From Microbacterium sp. (GTDB lineage: Bacteria > Actinomycetota > Actinomycetes > Actinomycetales > Microbacteriaceae): DNA of 64,000 bases. This document shows, in pieces, positions 51,197-60,093 of the stretch. The stretch's first letter is position 1, and the number at the start of each line of letters is the position of its first letter. Location: NCBI RefSeq assembly GCF_026393345.1, contig NZ_JAPLAI010000030.1, positions 1-64,000 on the forward strand. Direction: 5' to 3'. Made by a program: the position numbers and the translations under genes. The notes beneath the pieces were generated by a model, which did not search any database, had not been told where the DNA came from, and worked only from the letters and a program-made list of their open reading frames with translations.

Positions 51197-52171
51197 ATGA
51201 CACTCACGCAAGAACAGGCGACGTGGTTCGCCGAGACATTCCAACGACTGAGCGACAACGTCGGGCAGGCGGTGCTCGGCAAGCCGGCAGCCATCCGGCT
51301 CGTGCTCACGGCGCTGCTGGCCGAGGGACACGTCCTCCTCGAGGACGCGCCCGGCACGGGCAAGACGCAGCTCGCCAAGGCGCTCGCCGCCACGGTGCAG
51401 GGGACGAACAGCCGCATCCAGTTCACGCCCGACCTGCTTCCCTCCGACGTCACCGGTGTGACGATCTACGACCAGCAATCGCACAAGTTCAGCTTCCATC
51501 GGGGGCCGATCTTCGCGTCGATCGTGCTGGCCGACGAGATAAACCGCGCCAGCCCGAAGACGCAGTCGGCGCTGCTCGAGGTCATGGAGGAGGGGCGCGT
51601 CACCGTCGACGGCGAGGCGCACGAGACCGGGCGCCCGTTCATGGTCATCGCCACGCAGAACCCGATCGAGCAGGCCGGCACCTATAAGTTGCCGGAGGCA
51701 CAACTCGACCGATTTCTGATCAAGACCAGCATCGGCTACCCCGATCTCGCCGCAGCGGAACAGATCCTCAGCGGGGCGTCGACCCGCGACCGGTCGTCGA
51801 TCCTGAAGCCGATCATCACCACGACGGCGGTCGCCGAGATCGCCGACGTCCTCACGCAGGTCCACGTGGACCCCGCCGTGCTGCGCTTCACGGCACAGCT
51901 CGCAGAAGAGACCCGAGCCGATCCGAACACGCGTCTCGGGGTGTCGGTGCGGGGGATGCTGGCGATGATCCGGACCGCCAAAGTGTGGGCTGCCGAGGAA
52001 GGGCGCACCTATGTCATCCCCGATGACATCAAGACGCTCGCTCAGCCTGTCTGGCAGCACCGGCTCGTGATGGATCCGGAGGCGGAGTTCGCGGGAGCGA
52101 CGGCCGCATCCGTCATCGGGCGTGTGCTGGCGGATGTCGCCGCGCCGCAGTCGAGGAGCACGGCGGCATGA
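51197..52171 (+). CDS. MoxR-family AAA+ ATPase
   Basis: A 324-aa AAA_3 ATPase. Walker A EDAPGTGKT (Lys56), Walker B VLADEINRA, sensor 1 in VIATQNP and the arginine region LPEAQLDRFLIK are complete. MoxR ATPases act as chaperones inserting cofactors or remodelling partner proteins, usually with a DUF58/von Willebrand-type protein encoded downstream, as here. ATG 51197; its stop overlaps the DUF58 start by four bases. Confidence 0.93.
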   Translation: MTLTQEQATWFAETFQRLSDNVGQAVLGKPAAIRLVLTALLAEGHVLLEDAPGTGKTQLAKALAATVQGTNSRIQFTPDLLPSDVTGVTIYDQQSHKFSFHRGPIFASIVLADEINRASPKTQSALLEVMEEGRVTVDGEAHETGRPFMVIATQNPIEQAGTYKLPEAQLDRFLIKTSIGYPDLAAAEQILSGASTRDRSSILKPIITTTAVAEIADVLTQVHVDPAVLRFTAQLAEETRADPNTRLGVSVRGMLAMIRTAKVWAAEEGRTYVIPDDIKTLAQPVWQHRLVMDPEAEFAGATAASVIGRVLADVAAPQSRSTAA

Positions 52172-53382
52172 TCCGACGGGCGGCCGGCCTCTGGTCCACG
52201 CGTATCCTGCCGATCCTGCGACGGTCAGCCCGTCCGTTGCAGATCGGTTCGACGCTGGGCTGGATCGTCGCCGCCGCGGGCGTGGTCGCCGCGCTGCTCG
52301 CGTTCGTCTTCGGCTGGAATGAGATGCTCGCGATCTCGATCATCTGCCTCGTCGTGCTCGTCGCAGCCGTCCCCTTCGTGCTGCGGTCCGCCACCTACCG
52401 CGTGACACTCGAGTTGGCCTCCGCGCGCGTACAGGTGGGCGAACCCGCGGTGGGCCGGCTGATCGTGCACAACGCGGCGACCCGTCGGGCCCCCGGAACT
52501 CGGGTGCAGCTTCCCGTCGGTCACGCCCGCCCGGAGTTCCCCATCCCACGGCTCGCCCCCGGGGACGAGCACGACGAACTCTTCACCATTCCCACGCAGC
52601 GCCGCGCCGTCCTGACGCTCGGCCCGGTGACGTCGGTGCGCAGCGATCCGCTCGACCTGCTGCGCCGCCGAGTGACCTGGACGGAGCCGAGCGAACTCTT
52701 CGTTCATCCGCGAGTGCTGCCGCTCGACGGCGACACGACGGGCATCCTGCGCGACCTGGAAGGCCTCCCGACGCGCGACCTCGCCGACGACGACGTCTCG
52801 TTCCATGCGCTGCGTGAGTACGTGCCCGGAGACGACCTGCGCTACGTGCACTGGCGATCAACAGCGCGGGTCGGTTCGCTCATGATCCGCCAGTTCGAGC
52901 AGACCCGACGCTCGCATATGGTGATTGCGCTGTCGACCCGCTCCGACGAGTACGTCGGGGACGAGGAGTTCGAGCTCGCGGTGTCGATCGCGGGATCCAT
53001 CGGGCTCTCGGCGTTGCGCAGCGGCAAGACGGTGACGTACCTGAGCCCTCGGCGGACACTGGCGCTGCGCTCGAGCAATCAGTTCCTCGACGCGCTCTCC
53101 GGGGTCGACACCGGCGATACCGACGAGGGCGTCGCGGGTCTCGGCCGCAGCGTTGGCGCGGCAGCGGTAGGCGCATCCGTGGTGATGTTCGTCACCGGGT
53201 CGGGCGCGCCAGCTCTCGATGTGCGTGCGGCGTCGCTGCGGATCCCGGTCGGCGCGCGAGCACTGTGCGTGCGTGCGGCCGTGGGTGAGCAGCTCGCGCG
53301 GCGGATGCTGGGAGACGTCGTCATGGTGAGCGTTCCAGAGCTCGATGCGCTGCGCGCGGCGATGCGGGCGGTCACCGCATGA
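52168..53382 (+). CDS. DUF58-domain protein
   Basis: A 404-aa membrane protein. Two helices near residues 30-70 anchor it; the conserved DUF58 block follows (YVPGDDLRYVHWRSTARVG then IRQFEQTRRSHMVIAL). DUF58 proteins adopt a von Willebrand A-like fold and partner with MoxR ATPases. ATGA overlaps with both neighbours show tight co-translation with MoxR and the transglutaminase homologue. Confidence 0.9.
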   Translation: MIRRAAGLWSTRILPILRRSARPLQIGSTLGWIVAAAGVVAALLAFVFGWNEMLAISIICLVVLVAAVPFVLRSATYRVTLELASARVQVGEPAVGRLIVHNAATRRAPGTRVQLPVGHARPEFPIPRLAPGDEHDELFTIPTQRRAVLTLGPVTSVRSDPLDLLRRRVTWTEPSELFVHPRVLPLDGDTTGILRDLEGLPTRDLADDDVSFHALREYVPGDDLRYVHWRSTARVGSLMIRQFEQTRRSHMVIALSTRSDEYVGDEEFELAVSIAGSIGLSALRSGKTVTYLSPRRTLALRSSNQFLDALSGVDTGDTDEGVAGLGRSVGAAAVGASVVMFVTGSGAPALDVRAASLRIPVGARALCVRAAVGEQLARRMLGDVVMVSVPELDALRAAMRAVTA

Positions 53383-55667
53383 ACGGTCTTCGGGCGACGC
53401 TGAACGCCGGCGCCATGGCCGCTCTCGTGCTGGTCGGCCTGGTTCCGCTCTCGGCCGCGTACGGCGACGTGAACTTCTGGATCGCCGCGGTCGGCGGCGC
53501 GCTCCTCGGCACGATCATCGCGGTGGCCGGGTGGCGGCTGCGATGGCACACGCTGACGATCGCCGCGATCACCGTGGTCGTGTACTTCCTGTTCGGTGGC
53601 GTCCTGGTCTTCCGGACTGAATCCCTGGGCGCTGTCGTCCCGACGCTGAACGTGCTCGCCGCGCTCGCGCTCGGGGTGGTGCAGGCGTGGAAGCAGGCGC
53701 TCACTCTGCAGACGCCGTTCACCGGATTCGACCACCTGGGCATCGTGCCCTACCTGGTCTCACTCGTCGCCGCCGTCATCTCCGTCAGCCTTGCGCTCCG
53801 GGCGCGGCGTGCGTTCGGTACGGCCGTGATTGCCCCTGCCCTTGTGCTCGTCTTCGCGATCACGTTCAGCACATACGACGGCGTGTTCCCCGGCATCGTC
53901 GGCGCCGGGTGGGCAGGCACCGCCCTGATCTGGACGGTGTGGCGGATGCGCGTCGCCCGAGCCGGGGAAGGAGGGTGGGCGCCGGAAGGGGAGGAACTCG
54001 CATCCCTGCGATCCCACCGCCTGCCGGTGCTCGCGGCGACCGCATCCGTTGTCGTGATCGCTTTGCTCGCCGGGGGCGCGGTCGCCTCCGCTTCTGCCGC
54101 CACCGACCGCGAGGTGCTGCGTGACCATGTCGTGCCGCCGCTGGATCTGCACGACTACGCGTCCCCGCTGACGACCTACCGGAAGTACGAGCGCGATGGT
54201 GCGGACTCGACGCTGTTCACTGTCACCGGCCTCCCCTCCGGTGCACGACTACGCCTGGCTACCCTCGATCTGTACGACGGTGTGGTCTATAAAGTCTCGG
54301 GCTCCGGCGGTGCCGGCTCGGGCGTGTTCACAAGGGCCGGTCGCGAGATCGACACGACGGCTACGGGCAACCCGGCGGTCGTCACCGTGCGTATCGACGA
54401 TCTCACCGGGGTGTGGGCGCCGACGGTGGGCTACGCCACCGGCATCGCTTTCGAGGGGGAGAACGCGGCCGATCGGGGCGGCGCCCTTCACTACAACACC
54501 GCCACCGGCACCGCACTGGTGACGACCGGGCTGGCGGCGGGCGATGAATATCGCCTGCGCGTGAATGTGCCGGCGACGCCATCCGAAGACGAACTGCTGG
54601 CGGCCACGGTGGCGTCTGTCAAGACTCCGGCGCCGACAGAGTTGCCGGACGAGGTGACGGCGCTCCTCGACAAGGTGACCGCGGGCGCCTCCTCCGATGT
54701 CGAGCAGGTACGCGCCGTCGAGGCGTACTTCCAGACCACCGGCTTCTACAGCAGCGGGCTCGAGGGGCAAGTGACCTCGCGGTCGGGTCACACCGTCGAT
54801 CGGGAGGCGGACCTCCTCGCGGGTGACCAGATGATCGGCGATGGTGAGCAGTACGCCGTCGCGATGGCACTCATGCTCTCGCAACTGGACTTCCCCGTGC
54901 GGGTCGTCATGGGATTCGTGCCGGAGTCGGACGGCGACACCGTCACGGTCAGGGGTGAGGACGTGCAGGCGTGGGTCGAGGTGCCGTTCGAAGGCCTCGG
55001 CTGGGTGGCGTTCTCGCCCACACCATCGAAGGACCGCGTGCCGCAGGAGGAGACGCCACAGCAGAGTCAGAAGCCGCAGGCCCAGGTTGCGCAGCCGCCG
55101 CAGACCCCCCAGGAGCCCGCGGAGTTGCCTCCGACGACACCGGTCGAGGATGCGGCGCCGCAGGATGCGCCGAGCGATCTGGGTTGGTTGTGGGCGACGC
55201 TGCAGATCGGCGGGACGGCGCTCGTGATCCTCCTCGTTCTGCTGGGTCCGTCGCTCGCACTGGCGATCGCCCGCGCTCGTCGCCGCAGCAGACGAGCACG
55301 GGAGGGATCGAGCGTGCAACGCGTCGATGGGGGATGGGCCGAGCTCGTGGATGCGGCGCTGGACGTCGGGGCGCCGCTCACGCGTGGCGCCACGCGGCGA
55401 GAGCAGGCGCGTGCGCTCGACGACCGCTACCCCCAGGCGGCGGTCGCGACCCTGGCGGTCCGTGCTGACCAGGCCGTCTTCGGTGCCGGCGATCCCGCGG
55501 ACGATGAGGTGGAGCGCTACTGGGCCGATGTGGCGAGCGCGACCCGCTCACTGCGCTCTGCGACGCCCTGGCACCGCCGCGCGCTGGCACGCATGTTCCC
55601 GATATCCGTCGTGCGTCGCATCCGGTTGCCGCGGCTGCCGCGCCGGCGGCGGGGAGCCGCGTCATGA
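53379..55667 (+). CDS. TgpA-type transglutaminase homologue lacking the catalytic triad
   Basis: A 762-aa protein with the TgpA layout: several N-terminal helices (DUF3488-like, about 10-230), an extracellular transglutaminase-like core (about 410-550), another helix near 610-635 and a cytoplasmic DUF4129-like tail. The core is not catalytic by sequence: the Cys position of the G-x-C-x-x-F/Y-A motif is Gly489 (MIGDGEQYAVAM), the His of HAW is Gln530 (VQAWVEV) and the Asp of DPTP is Ser546 (FSPTP). The fold context around each site is intact, so it probably serves as a binding or scaffold protein. Confidence 0.88.
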   Translation: MNGLRATLNAGAMAALVLVGLVPLSAAYGDVNFWIAAVGGALLGTIIAVAGWRLRWHTLTIAAITVVVYFLFGGVLVFRTESLGAVVPTLNVLAALALGVVQAWKQALTLQTPFTGFDHLGIVPYLVSLVAAVISVSLALRARRAFGTAVIAPALVLVFAITFSTYDGVFPGIVGAGWAGTALIWTVWRMRVARAGEGGWAPEGEELASLRSHRLPVLAATASVVVIALLAGGAVASASAATDREVLRDHVVPPLDLHDYASPLTTYRKYERDGADSTLFTVTGLPSGARLRLATLDLYDGVVYKVSGSGGAGSGVFTRAGREIDTTATGNPAVVTVRIDDLTGVWAPTVGYATGIAFEGENAADRGGALHYNTATGTALVTTGLAAGDEYRLRVNVPATPSEDELLAATVASVKTPAPTELPDEVTALLDKVTAGASSDVEQVRAVEAYFQTTGFYSSGLEGQVTSRSGHTVDREADLLAGDQMIGDGEQYAVAMALMLSQLDFPVRVVMGFVPESDGDTVTVRGEDVQAWVEVPFEGLGWVAFSPTPSKDRVPQEETPQQSQKPQAQVAQPPQTPQEPAELPPTTPVEDAAPQDAPSDLGWLWATLQIGGTALVILLVLLGPSLALAIARARRRSRRAREGSSVQRVDGGWAELVDAALDVGAPLTRGATRREQARALDDRYPQAAVATLAVRADQAVFGAGDPADDEVERYWADVASATRSLRSATPWHRRALARMFPISVVRRIRLPRLPRRRRGAAS

Positions 55668-56503
55668 GCGGCGCCGTCACCCTGTCGTGGGGTGCGGAGA
55701 GCGACCGGGGGCTGCGGCGCGCTGCCAACGAGGATTCGTTTCTGGCTGAGCCGCCGCTGTTCCTCGTCGCCGACGGCATGGGCGGTCACGATGCCGGCGC
55801 GGACGCCAGCCGTGCGGCGATCGACGGGTTCCGCCCGCTGGCGGGCCGCGACAGTGTGACGGTGGAAGAGATCCAGACAGCGTTCGCGGCCGCGGCCCGT
55901 GGGGTGGGGTCCATCGAGACGCAGCGATCCGCCGCCGGAACAACACTCACCGGGGTCGCGATCTGCGAGCAGGGCGGGGTCAGCTACTGGCTCGTGCTCA
56001 ACATCGGCGACTCCCGCACGTATCGGCTCGCCGGTGGGCGACTCGAACAGATCAGCGTGGACCATTCCGCGGTGCAGGCGCTCGTTGACCGTGGGGACCT
56101 GGCACCAGAAGCGGCAGAGACCCATCCCGAGCGCAACGTCGTGACACGGGCAGTGGGAGCGGGGTCGACGGGTGCGCCGGACTACTGGCTTCTCCCGGCC
56201 CACGCCGGCGATCGCGTCATGGTGTGTTCGGACGGGCTGTCGAAGGAACTCGGGTTCACGCAGATCGAGGCGGCGCTCGTCGCGGAGGCGTCGCCTCAGG
56301 CCGCGGCGACGCGGCTGCTTCACGAGGCGCTACTACAAGGCGGCCGAGACAACGTGACGGTTGTCGTGGTGGATGCGCACACGGTCATCGAGGCCGATGA
56401 GGATCGAACGCTCCCGGGTGGCGGTTCGCCCGACGAACCCGAGGAAGACACGGTGCCGCGCGCACCGCGCGTAAGAGAAGGGGACGCCGTTGCTGACGTA
56501 TAG
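55664..56503 (+). CDS. PP2C-family Ser/Thr phosphatase
   Basis: A 279-aa PPM phosphatase. Metal-binding Asp residues are in place: RRAANEDSF, VADGMGGHD, NIGDSRTYRL, CSDGLSKEL and GRDNVTVVVVD. No membrane helix. It should reverse phosphorylation by the kinase three genes downstream. ATGA overlap with the preceding gene; the C-terminal ~35 residues are acidic. Confidence 0.93.
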   Translation: MSGAVTLSWGAESDRGLRRAANEDSFLAEPPLFLVADGMGGHDAGADASRAAIDGFRPLAGRDSVTVEEIQTAFAAAARGVGSIETQRSAAGTTLTGVAICEQGGVSYWLVLNIGDSRTYRLAGGRLEQISVDHSAVQALVDRGDLAPEAAETHPERNVVTRAVGAGSTGAPDYWLLPAHAGDRVMVCSDGLSKELGFTQIEAALVAEASPQAAATRLLHEALLQGGRDNVTVVVVDAHTVIEADEDRTLPGGGSPDEPEEDTVPRAPRVREGDAVADV

Positions 56504-57752
56504 CTCCGGGGACTGGCACATCGTGGCCGTCGGGTCTAGCGTGGCGCTGTTGCCACCCGAGATCGACCAGGCGACGCTCCTGCGTGTATGGCGGGGGATG
56601 CGGGAGGGCGATGCTTTCGCGGTCGTGCTAGGTGAGCTCGTGGCGACCGTGGGGGCGAATATGGCGGCACTGCCCGCTTTCGCGATCGTCAGCAGGCAGG
56701 ATGCGACCGCGCGCATCATCGTGCGGGGTTCGGTGCAGGCTCGGATCGAAACGCGTGAGGGTCGGGTCGAGCACGTCAGCGCGCTCGGCTCGCCGACGTG
56801 GACGGATCGCACGATCGATGCGCCGGTGTCGCTATCGGTGGGGACGCCGCACGGCGAATCGTCGCTGCCGCTGAACGACGGTGTGGCCGCCGCGGCCGGC
56901 GCGACATGGGCGCTCGATGATGTGACTCCCGCATCATCGCTTCCGGTTGACGAGGCCGTCGCGGTGGCGACCGAACCCGTTCCGGAACCCATCGCGATCG
57001 CGCCGATCGAGCCCGCCGCCATCTCGGAACCCGGCGAGACGCTGTTGCCCGCGCCCTCCGAGGAGACCGCAGTGCCGGATGCGGGACTGACGATCACCGA
57101 ATCGGTCGAGCTGACGTACGCCCCGCCCGTCGACGAACTCCCCGACGAGACCTCGGCGTACGACGACCTCATCTTCGGTGCCACGCGGATGTCGACCGTC
57201 GAGGACGCGGCTGTGCGGGACGAGCCGGACGCCGAGGCCGAGTCCGGAATGATCAGCGGTGTTCCGCTCGTGTCGATCCCGCCCGCCGCCGCGGAACCGG
57301 TGCTCGGCGACCACGACGGTGAGACGATCTCCGCCGAGCAACTCGCCGCGCTCCAGGCGCAACTCGCGGGGGGCGCGGTCGACCCGCGACCGCCGGGACC
57401 ACCGGCCGTCGCCAGTCCCGCGCCGACACTGATCGTCTCGTCCGGCGAACGGGTGGTGCTCGATCGGAGCGCGGTGGTCGGGCGACGTCCGCGTGCCGTG
57501 CGCGCCACCGGCATGCTGCCGCATCTCGTGACGGTCGCGAGCCCTGACCGCGGGATCTCCAGCAACCACGTCGAACTGCGGGTGGAGGGGACGGATGTCA
57601 TCGCGGCGGACCTCGACACCATGAACGGCACGCGCCTGCTCCGCCCGGGCGCGGAGCCGGTGCGACTGCACCCCAGTGAGCCCACGCTGCTTGTCTCCGG
57701 TGACCGCCTCGACCTGGGTGACGGCGTCGTGCTGTCCTTTGAGGGGATCTGA
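56490..57752 (+). CDS. FHA-domain protein with long linker
   Basis: A 420-aa soluble protein. An N-terminal globular part (about 1-120) of unknown fold is followed by a disordered acidic/Pro/Ala region (120-320) and a C-terminal FHA domain (about 325-418) with GRRPRA, ISSNHVEL and DTMNGTRL, the phosphothreonine-binding residues. It is likely a docking substrate of the neighbouring kinase. TTG 56490 is the start, with GAGAAGGGGA upstream; the gene overlaps the phosphatase by 14 bp. Confidence 0.88.
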   Translation: MLTYSSGDWHIVAVGSSVALLPPEIDQATLLRVWRGMREGDAFAVVLGELVATVGANMAALPAFAIVSRQDATARIIVRGSVQARIETREGRVEHVSALGSPTWTDRTIDAPVSLSVGTPHGESSLPLNDGVAAAAGATWALDDVTPASSLPVDEAVAVATEPVPEPIAIAPIEPAAISEPGETLLPAPSEETAVPDAGLTITESVELTYAPPVDELPDETSAYDDLIFGATRMSTVEDAAVRDEPDAEAESGMISGVPLVSIPPAAAEPVLGDHDGETISAEQLAALQAQLAGGAVDPRPPGPPAVASPAPTLIVSSGERVVLDRSAVVGRRPRAVRATGMLPHLVTVASPDRGISSNHVELRVEGTDVIAADLDTMNGTRLLRPGAEPVRLHPSEPTLLVSGDRLDLGDGVVLSFEGI

Positions 57753-59353
57753 TGCCTCCGCGCCCTCCCTCCCAGCCGCCCGTCCTTCCCGGGTTCGACC
57801 ACATCAAGCTGCTCGGCCGGGGCGGCTTCGCCGACGTGTTCCTCTACCAGCAGCTGCACCCTCGGCGGCAGGTCGCGGTGAAGGTCCTCCTGAAGGACCG
57901 TCTCGGCACGACGAGCGCGGAGGGGTTCACCGAAGAGGCGAACCTCATGGCGCAGCTGGCGACGCATCCCTCGATCGTGTCGGTCTACCAGGCCGGGGTG
58001 TCCGACGACGGACGTCCGTACTTGGTGATGGAGTACTGCTCGAAGCCGAACCTGCAGGCGCGCCACAAACGCGAGCGGTTCTCCGAGGCTGAGACGCTGC
58101 GGGTCGGGGTGCAGATCGCCGGCGCGGTCGAGACCGCTCATCGTGCCGGCATCCTGCACCGTGACATCAAGCCGGCGAACATCCTCGTCACCGATTATGG
58201 TCGCCCCGCACTCACCGACTTCGGTATCTCGGCGACCACGAGCGACGCGTTGAGCGGCATGAGTATCCCGTGGTCACCGCCGGAGTCGCTGCGCACCCCA
58301 CCGCAGGGGTTCCCCTCGTCGGATGTGTACTCCCTCGCTGCGACGCTCTACACGCTGCTGACGAATCGGAGTCCGTTCGAGATTCCCGGGGCGTCGAACA
58401 CCGAACTCGATGTGATGGCTCGGATTCAGTCGATGGCGCTGCCCTCCACGGGCCGTCAAGATGTGTCCTCAGCGTTGCAGGCTGTGCTCGAACGAGCCAT
58501 GTCGAAAGACCCGGCCCAGCGGTACGCATCCGCGATCGAGTTCGCACGGGCACTCCAGCGGGTGCAGATCGAGCACGGCATGCAGGCAACGCAAATCGAC
58601 GTCCTCGAGGAAGAGCTCCTCGAGGAAGACGAGGAGGACGGCGAGGAACGAACGCGGTTCCGGGGGGTGACCAGCATCGATGCGCAGAGCGCGACGGCGG
58701 TCGTGCCGCCACATACGCTGCCCTCCGCCCCGGGGTTCATCGTTCCTTCCCCGCCTACGTCGCCGTCCCTGTTTCCGGGCGGGGATGAGACCCGTGCGAG
58801 ATCCCTGTCGGGGGCCACGCTGCCGCCGAGGCCCGTCCCCGCAGGAATCACGGCCCCGCCCTCGCCTTTGCCCCTCGACGCGACAATCGTCCGCGCCCCG
58901 GAATCGATCTCGGTCGACGACGGGCCATCGGCCGCGCCGAAACGACGGCGACTCGCCTGGATGCTGACCGCCGCGGCCGTGATCGTCGTGGGCGCGGGCG
59001 TCGGGATCGCGGTCGCACTCGCTCCGGCCGGGGTGGGTACGCCGAGCGCGCAGGAATCGGCGGCGGCACCCGTCGATCCGGTCAACGAGGAGGTGCCCCC
59101 GCAGGTGTCTGCTCTGGCGGGCACCGCGACCTCGGAGGGCATCGCCTTCACCTGGACGAACCCCGATCCCGTCACCGGTGACGTCTACCTCTGGCGGCCG
59201 GTGGTGCCCGGTGAGGAATTCCCCTTCGAAGAGACGGAGTCGGCCACGGCCACTGTCGCCCCGGACGGTTCGGGCCGCGCCTGCATCGAAGTGGTGCTGC
59301 GACGGGCGGACGGCACCTCGGCAGCAGACAGCGTGGAGGGGTGCGCCCCGTGA
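57752..59353 (+). CDS. PknB-like transmembrane Ser/Thr protein kinase
   Basis: A 533-aa kinase. The cytoplasmic Hanks-type domain (about 15-280) is complete: Gly loop 22-30, Lys44 in VAVKV, HRDIKPAN with Asp138/Asn143 and DFG 156-158. The Ser/Pro-rich linker has Thr/Ser sites suitable for autophosphorylation, a helix lies at about 403-425, and the ~110-residue extracellular end resembles a fibronectin III-like sheet rather than PASTA repeats. It corresponds to Pkb2 of the bifidobacterial PFNA cluster. TGATG overlap with the FHA gene. Confidence 0.92.
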   Translation: MPPRPPSQPPVLPGFDHIKLLGRGGFADVFLYQQLHPRRQVAVKVLLKDRLGTTSAEGFTEEANLMAQLATHPSIVSVYQAGVSDDGRPYLVMEYCSKPNLQARHKRERFSEAETLRVGVQIAGAVETAHRAGILHRDIKPANILVTDYGRPALTDFGISATTSDALSGMSIPWSPPESLRTPPQGFPSSDVYSLAATLYTLLTNRSPFEIPGASNTELDVMARIQSMALPSTGRQDVSSALQAVLERAMSKDPAQRYASAIEFARALQRVQIEHGMQATQIDVLEEELLEEDEEDGEERTRFRGVTSIDAQSATAVVPPHTLPSAPGFIVPSPPTSPSLFPGGDETRARSLSGATLPPRPVPAGITAPPSPLPLDATIVRAPESISVDDGPSAAPKRRRLAWMLTAAAVIVVGAGVGIAVALAPAGVGTPSAQESAAAPVDPVNEEVPPQVSALAGTATSEGIAFTWTNPDPVTGDVYLWRPVVPGEEFPFEETESATATVAPDGSGRACIEVVLRRADGTSAADSVEGCAP

Positions 59354-60093
59354 ACACGATCGACCCGGTCGCGCCGGTTGTGGATTCGGGCTCCGAGCGG
59401 GAGCGCGCCGTTTCGGTGGAGTACTGCGGCGAATGGTTTGCGGTCGTGCCGGGGCAGACCTTCTCGATCGGTCGTGAGGCGGATCTTTCCGTCGACGACA
59501 ACCCCTTCCTGCATCGACGGCTGCTGGAGATCCGCGAGTTCGAAGGGATCTGGCTGCTGCAGAACGTGGGGTCGCGGCTCGCCGTGACCGTCACCGATGG
59601 CGCGGGACGCCTGCAGTCGTGGCTCGCGCCGGGCGGCAGGCTGCCTCTCGTCTTCGGCAGCACCACGGTCGTGTTCACGGCGGGACCCACGACCTACGAG
59701 ATCTCGTTGCACGTCGCCGAGCCGATGTTCAGTGAGACGCTCCCGTCGAGTGCCGAGGGGACGACGACGATCGGCGATGTCACGTTCACGCTCTCGCAGC
59801 GCCAGCTCATCCTCGCGCTGGCCGAGCCGATGCTGTTACGCGAGGGGAGCGGCATGGGCGAGATCCCCACCAGCGCGAAAGCGGCCGCGCGCCTCGGATG
59901 GGCGATCACCAGATTCAACCGCAAGCTCGACAACGTCTGCGACAAGCTCGACCGGATGGGCGTTCAGGGGCTGCGCGGCGGCGTGCGGTCCTACGCCACG
60001 AATCGCCGCATCCGGCTCGTCGAGTACGCGATCGCGGCGCGGCTCGTCACGCGCGCAGACCTGCCGCTCCTCGACCAGGAAGACGACGAATGA
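59350..60093 (+). CDS. FHA-like protein with winged-helix-like C terminus
   Basis: A 247-aa protein. The N-terminal part (about 18-115) reads like an FHA domain (FSIGREADLSV, HRRLLEIREFEG, LLQNVGSRLAV) but lacks the canonical S-x-x-H. The C-terminal ~110 residues are helical with a conserved look (LSQRQLILALAEPMLL, SAKAAARLGWAITRFNRKLD), possibly a winged helix. GGAGGGG before GTG 59350 and a GTGA overlap support this start over GTG 59341. It may link kinase signalling to the ATPase encoded next. Confidence 0.78.
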   Translation: MNTIDPVAPVVDSGSERERAVSVEYCGEWFAVVPGQTFSIGREADLSVDDNPFLHRRLLEIREFEGIWLLQNVGSRLAVTVTDGAGRLQSWLAPGGRLPLVFGSTTVVFTAGPTTYEISLHVAEPMFSETLPSSAEGTTTIGDVTFTLSQRQLILALAEPMLLREGSGMGEIPTSAKAAARLGWAITRFNRKLDNVCDKLDRMGVQGLRGGVRSYATNRRIRLVEYAIAARLVTRADLPLLDQEDDE

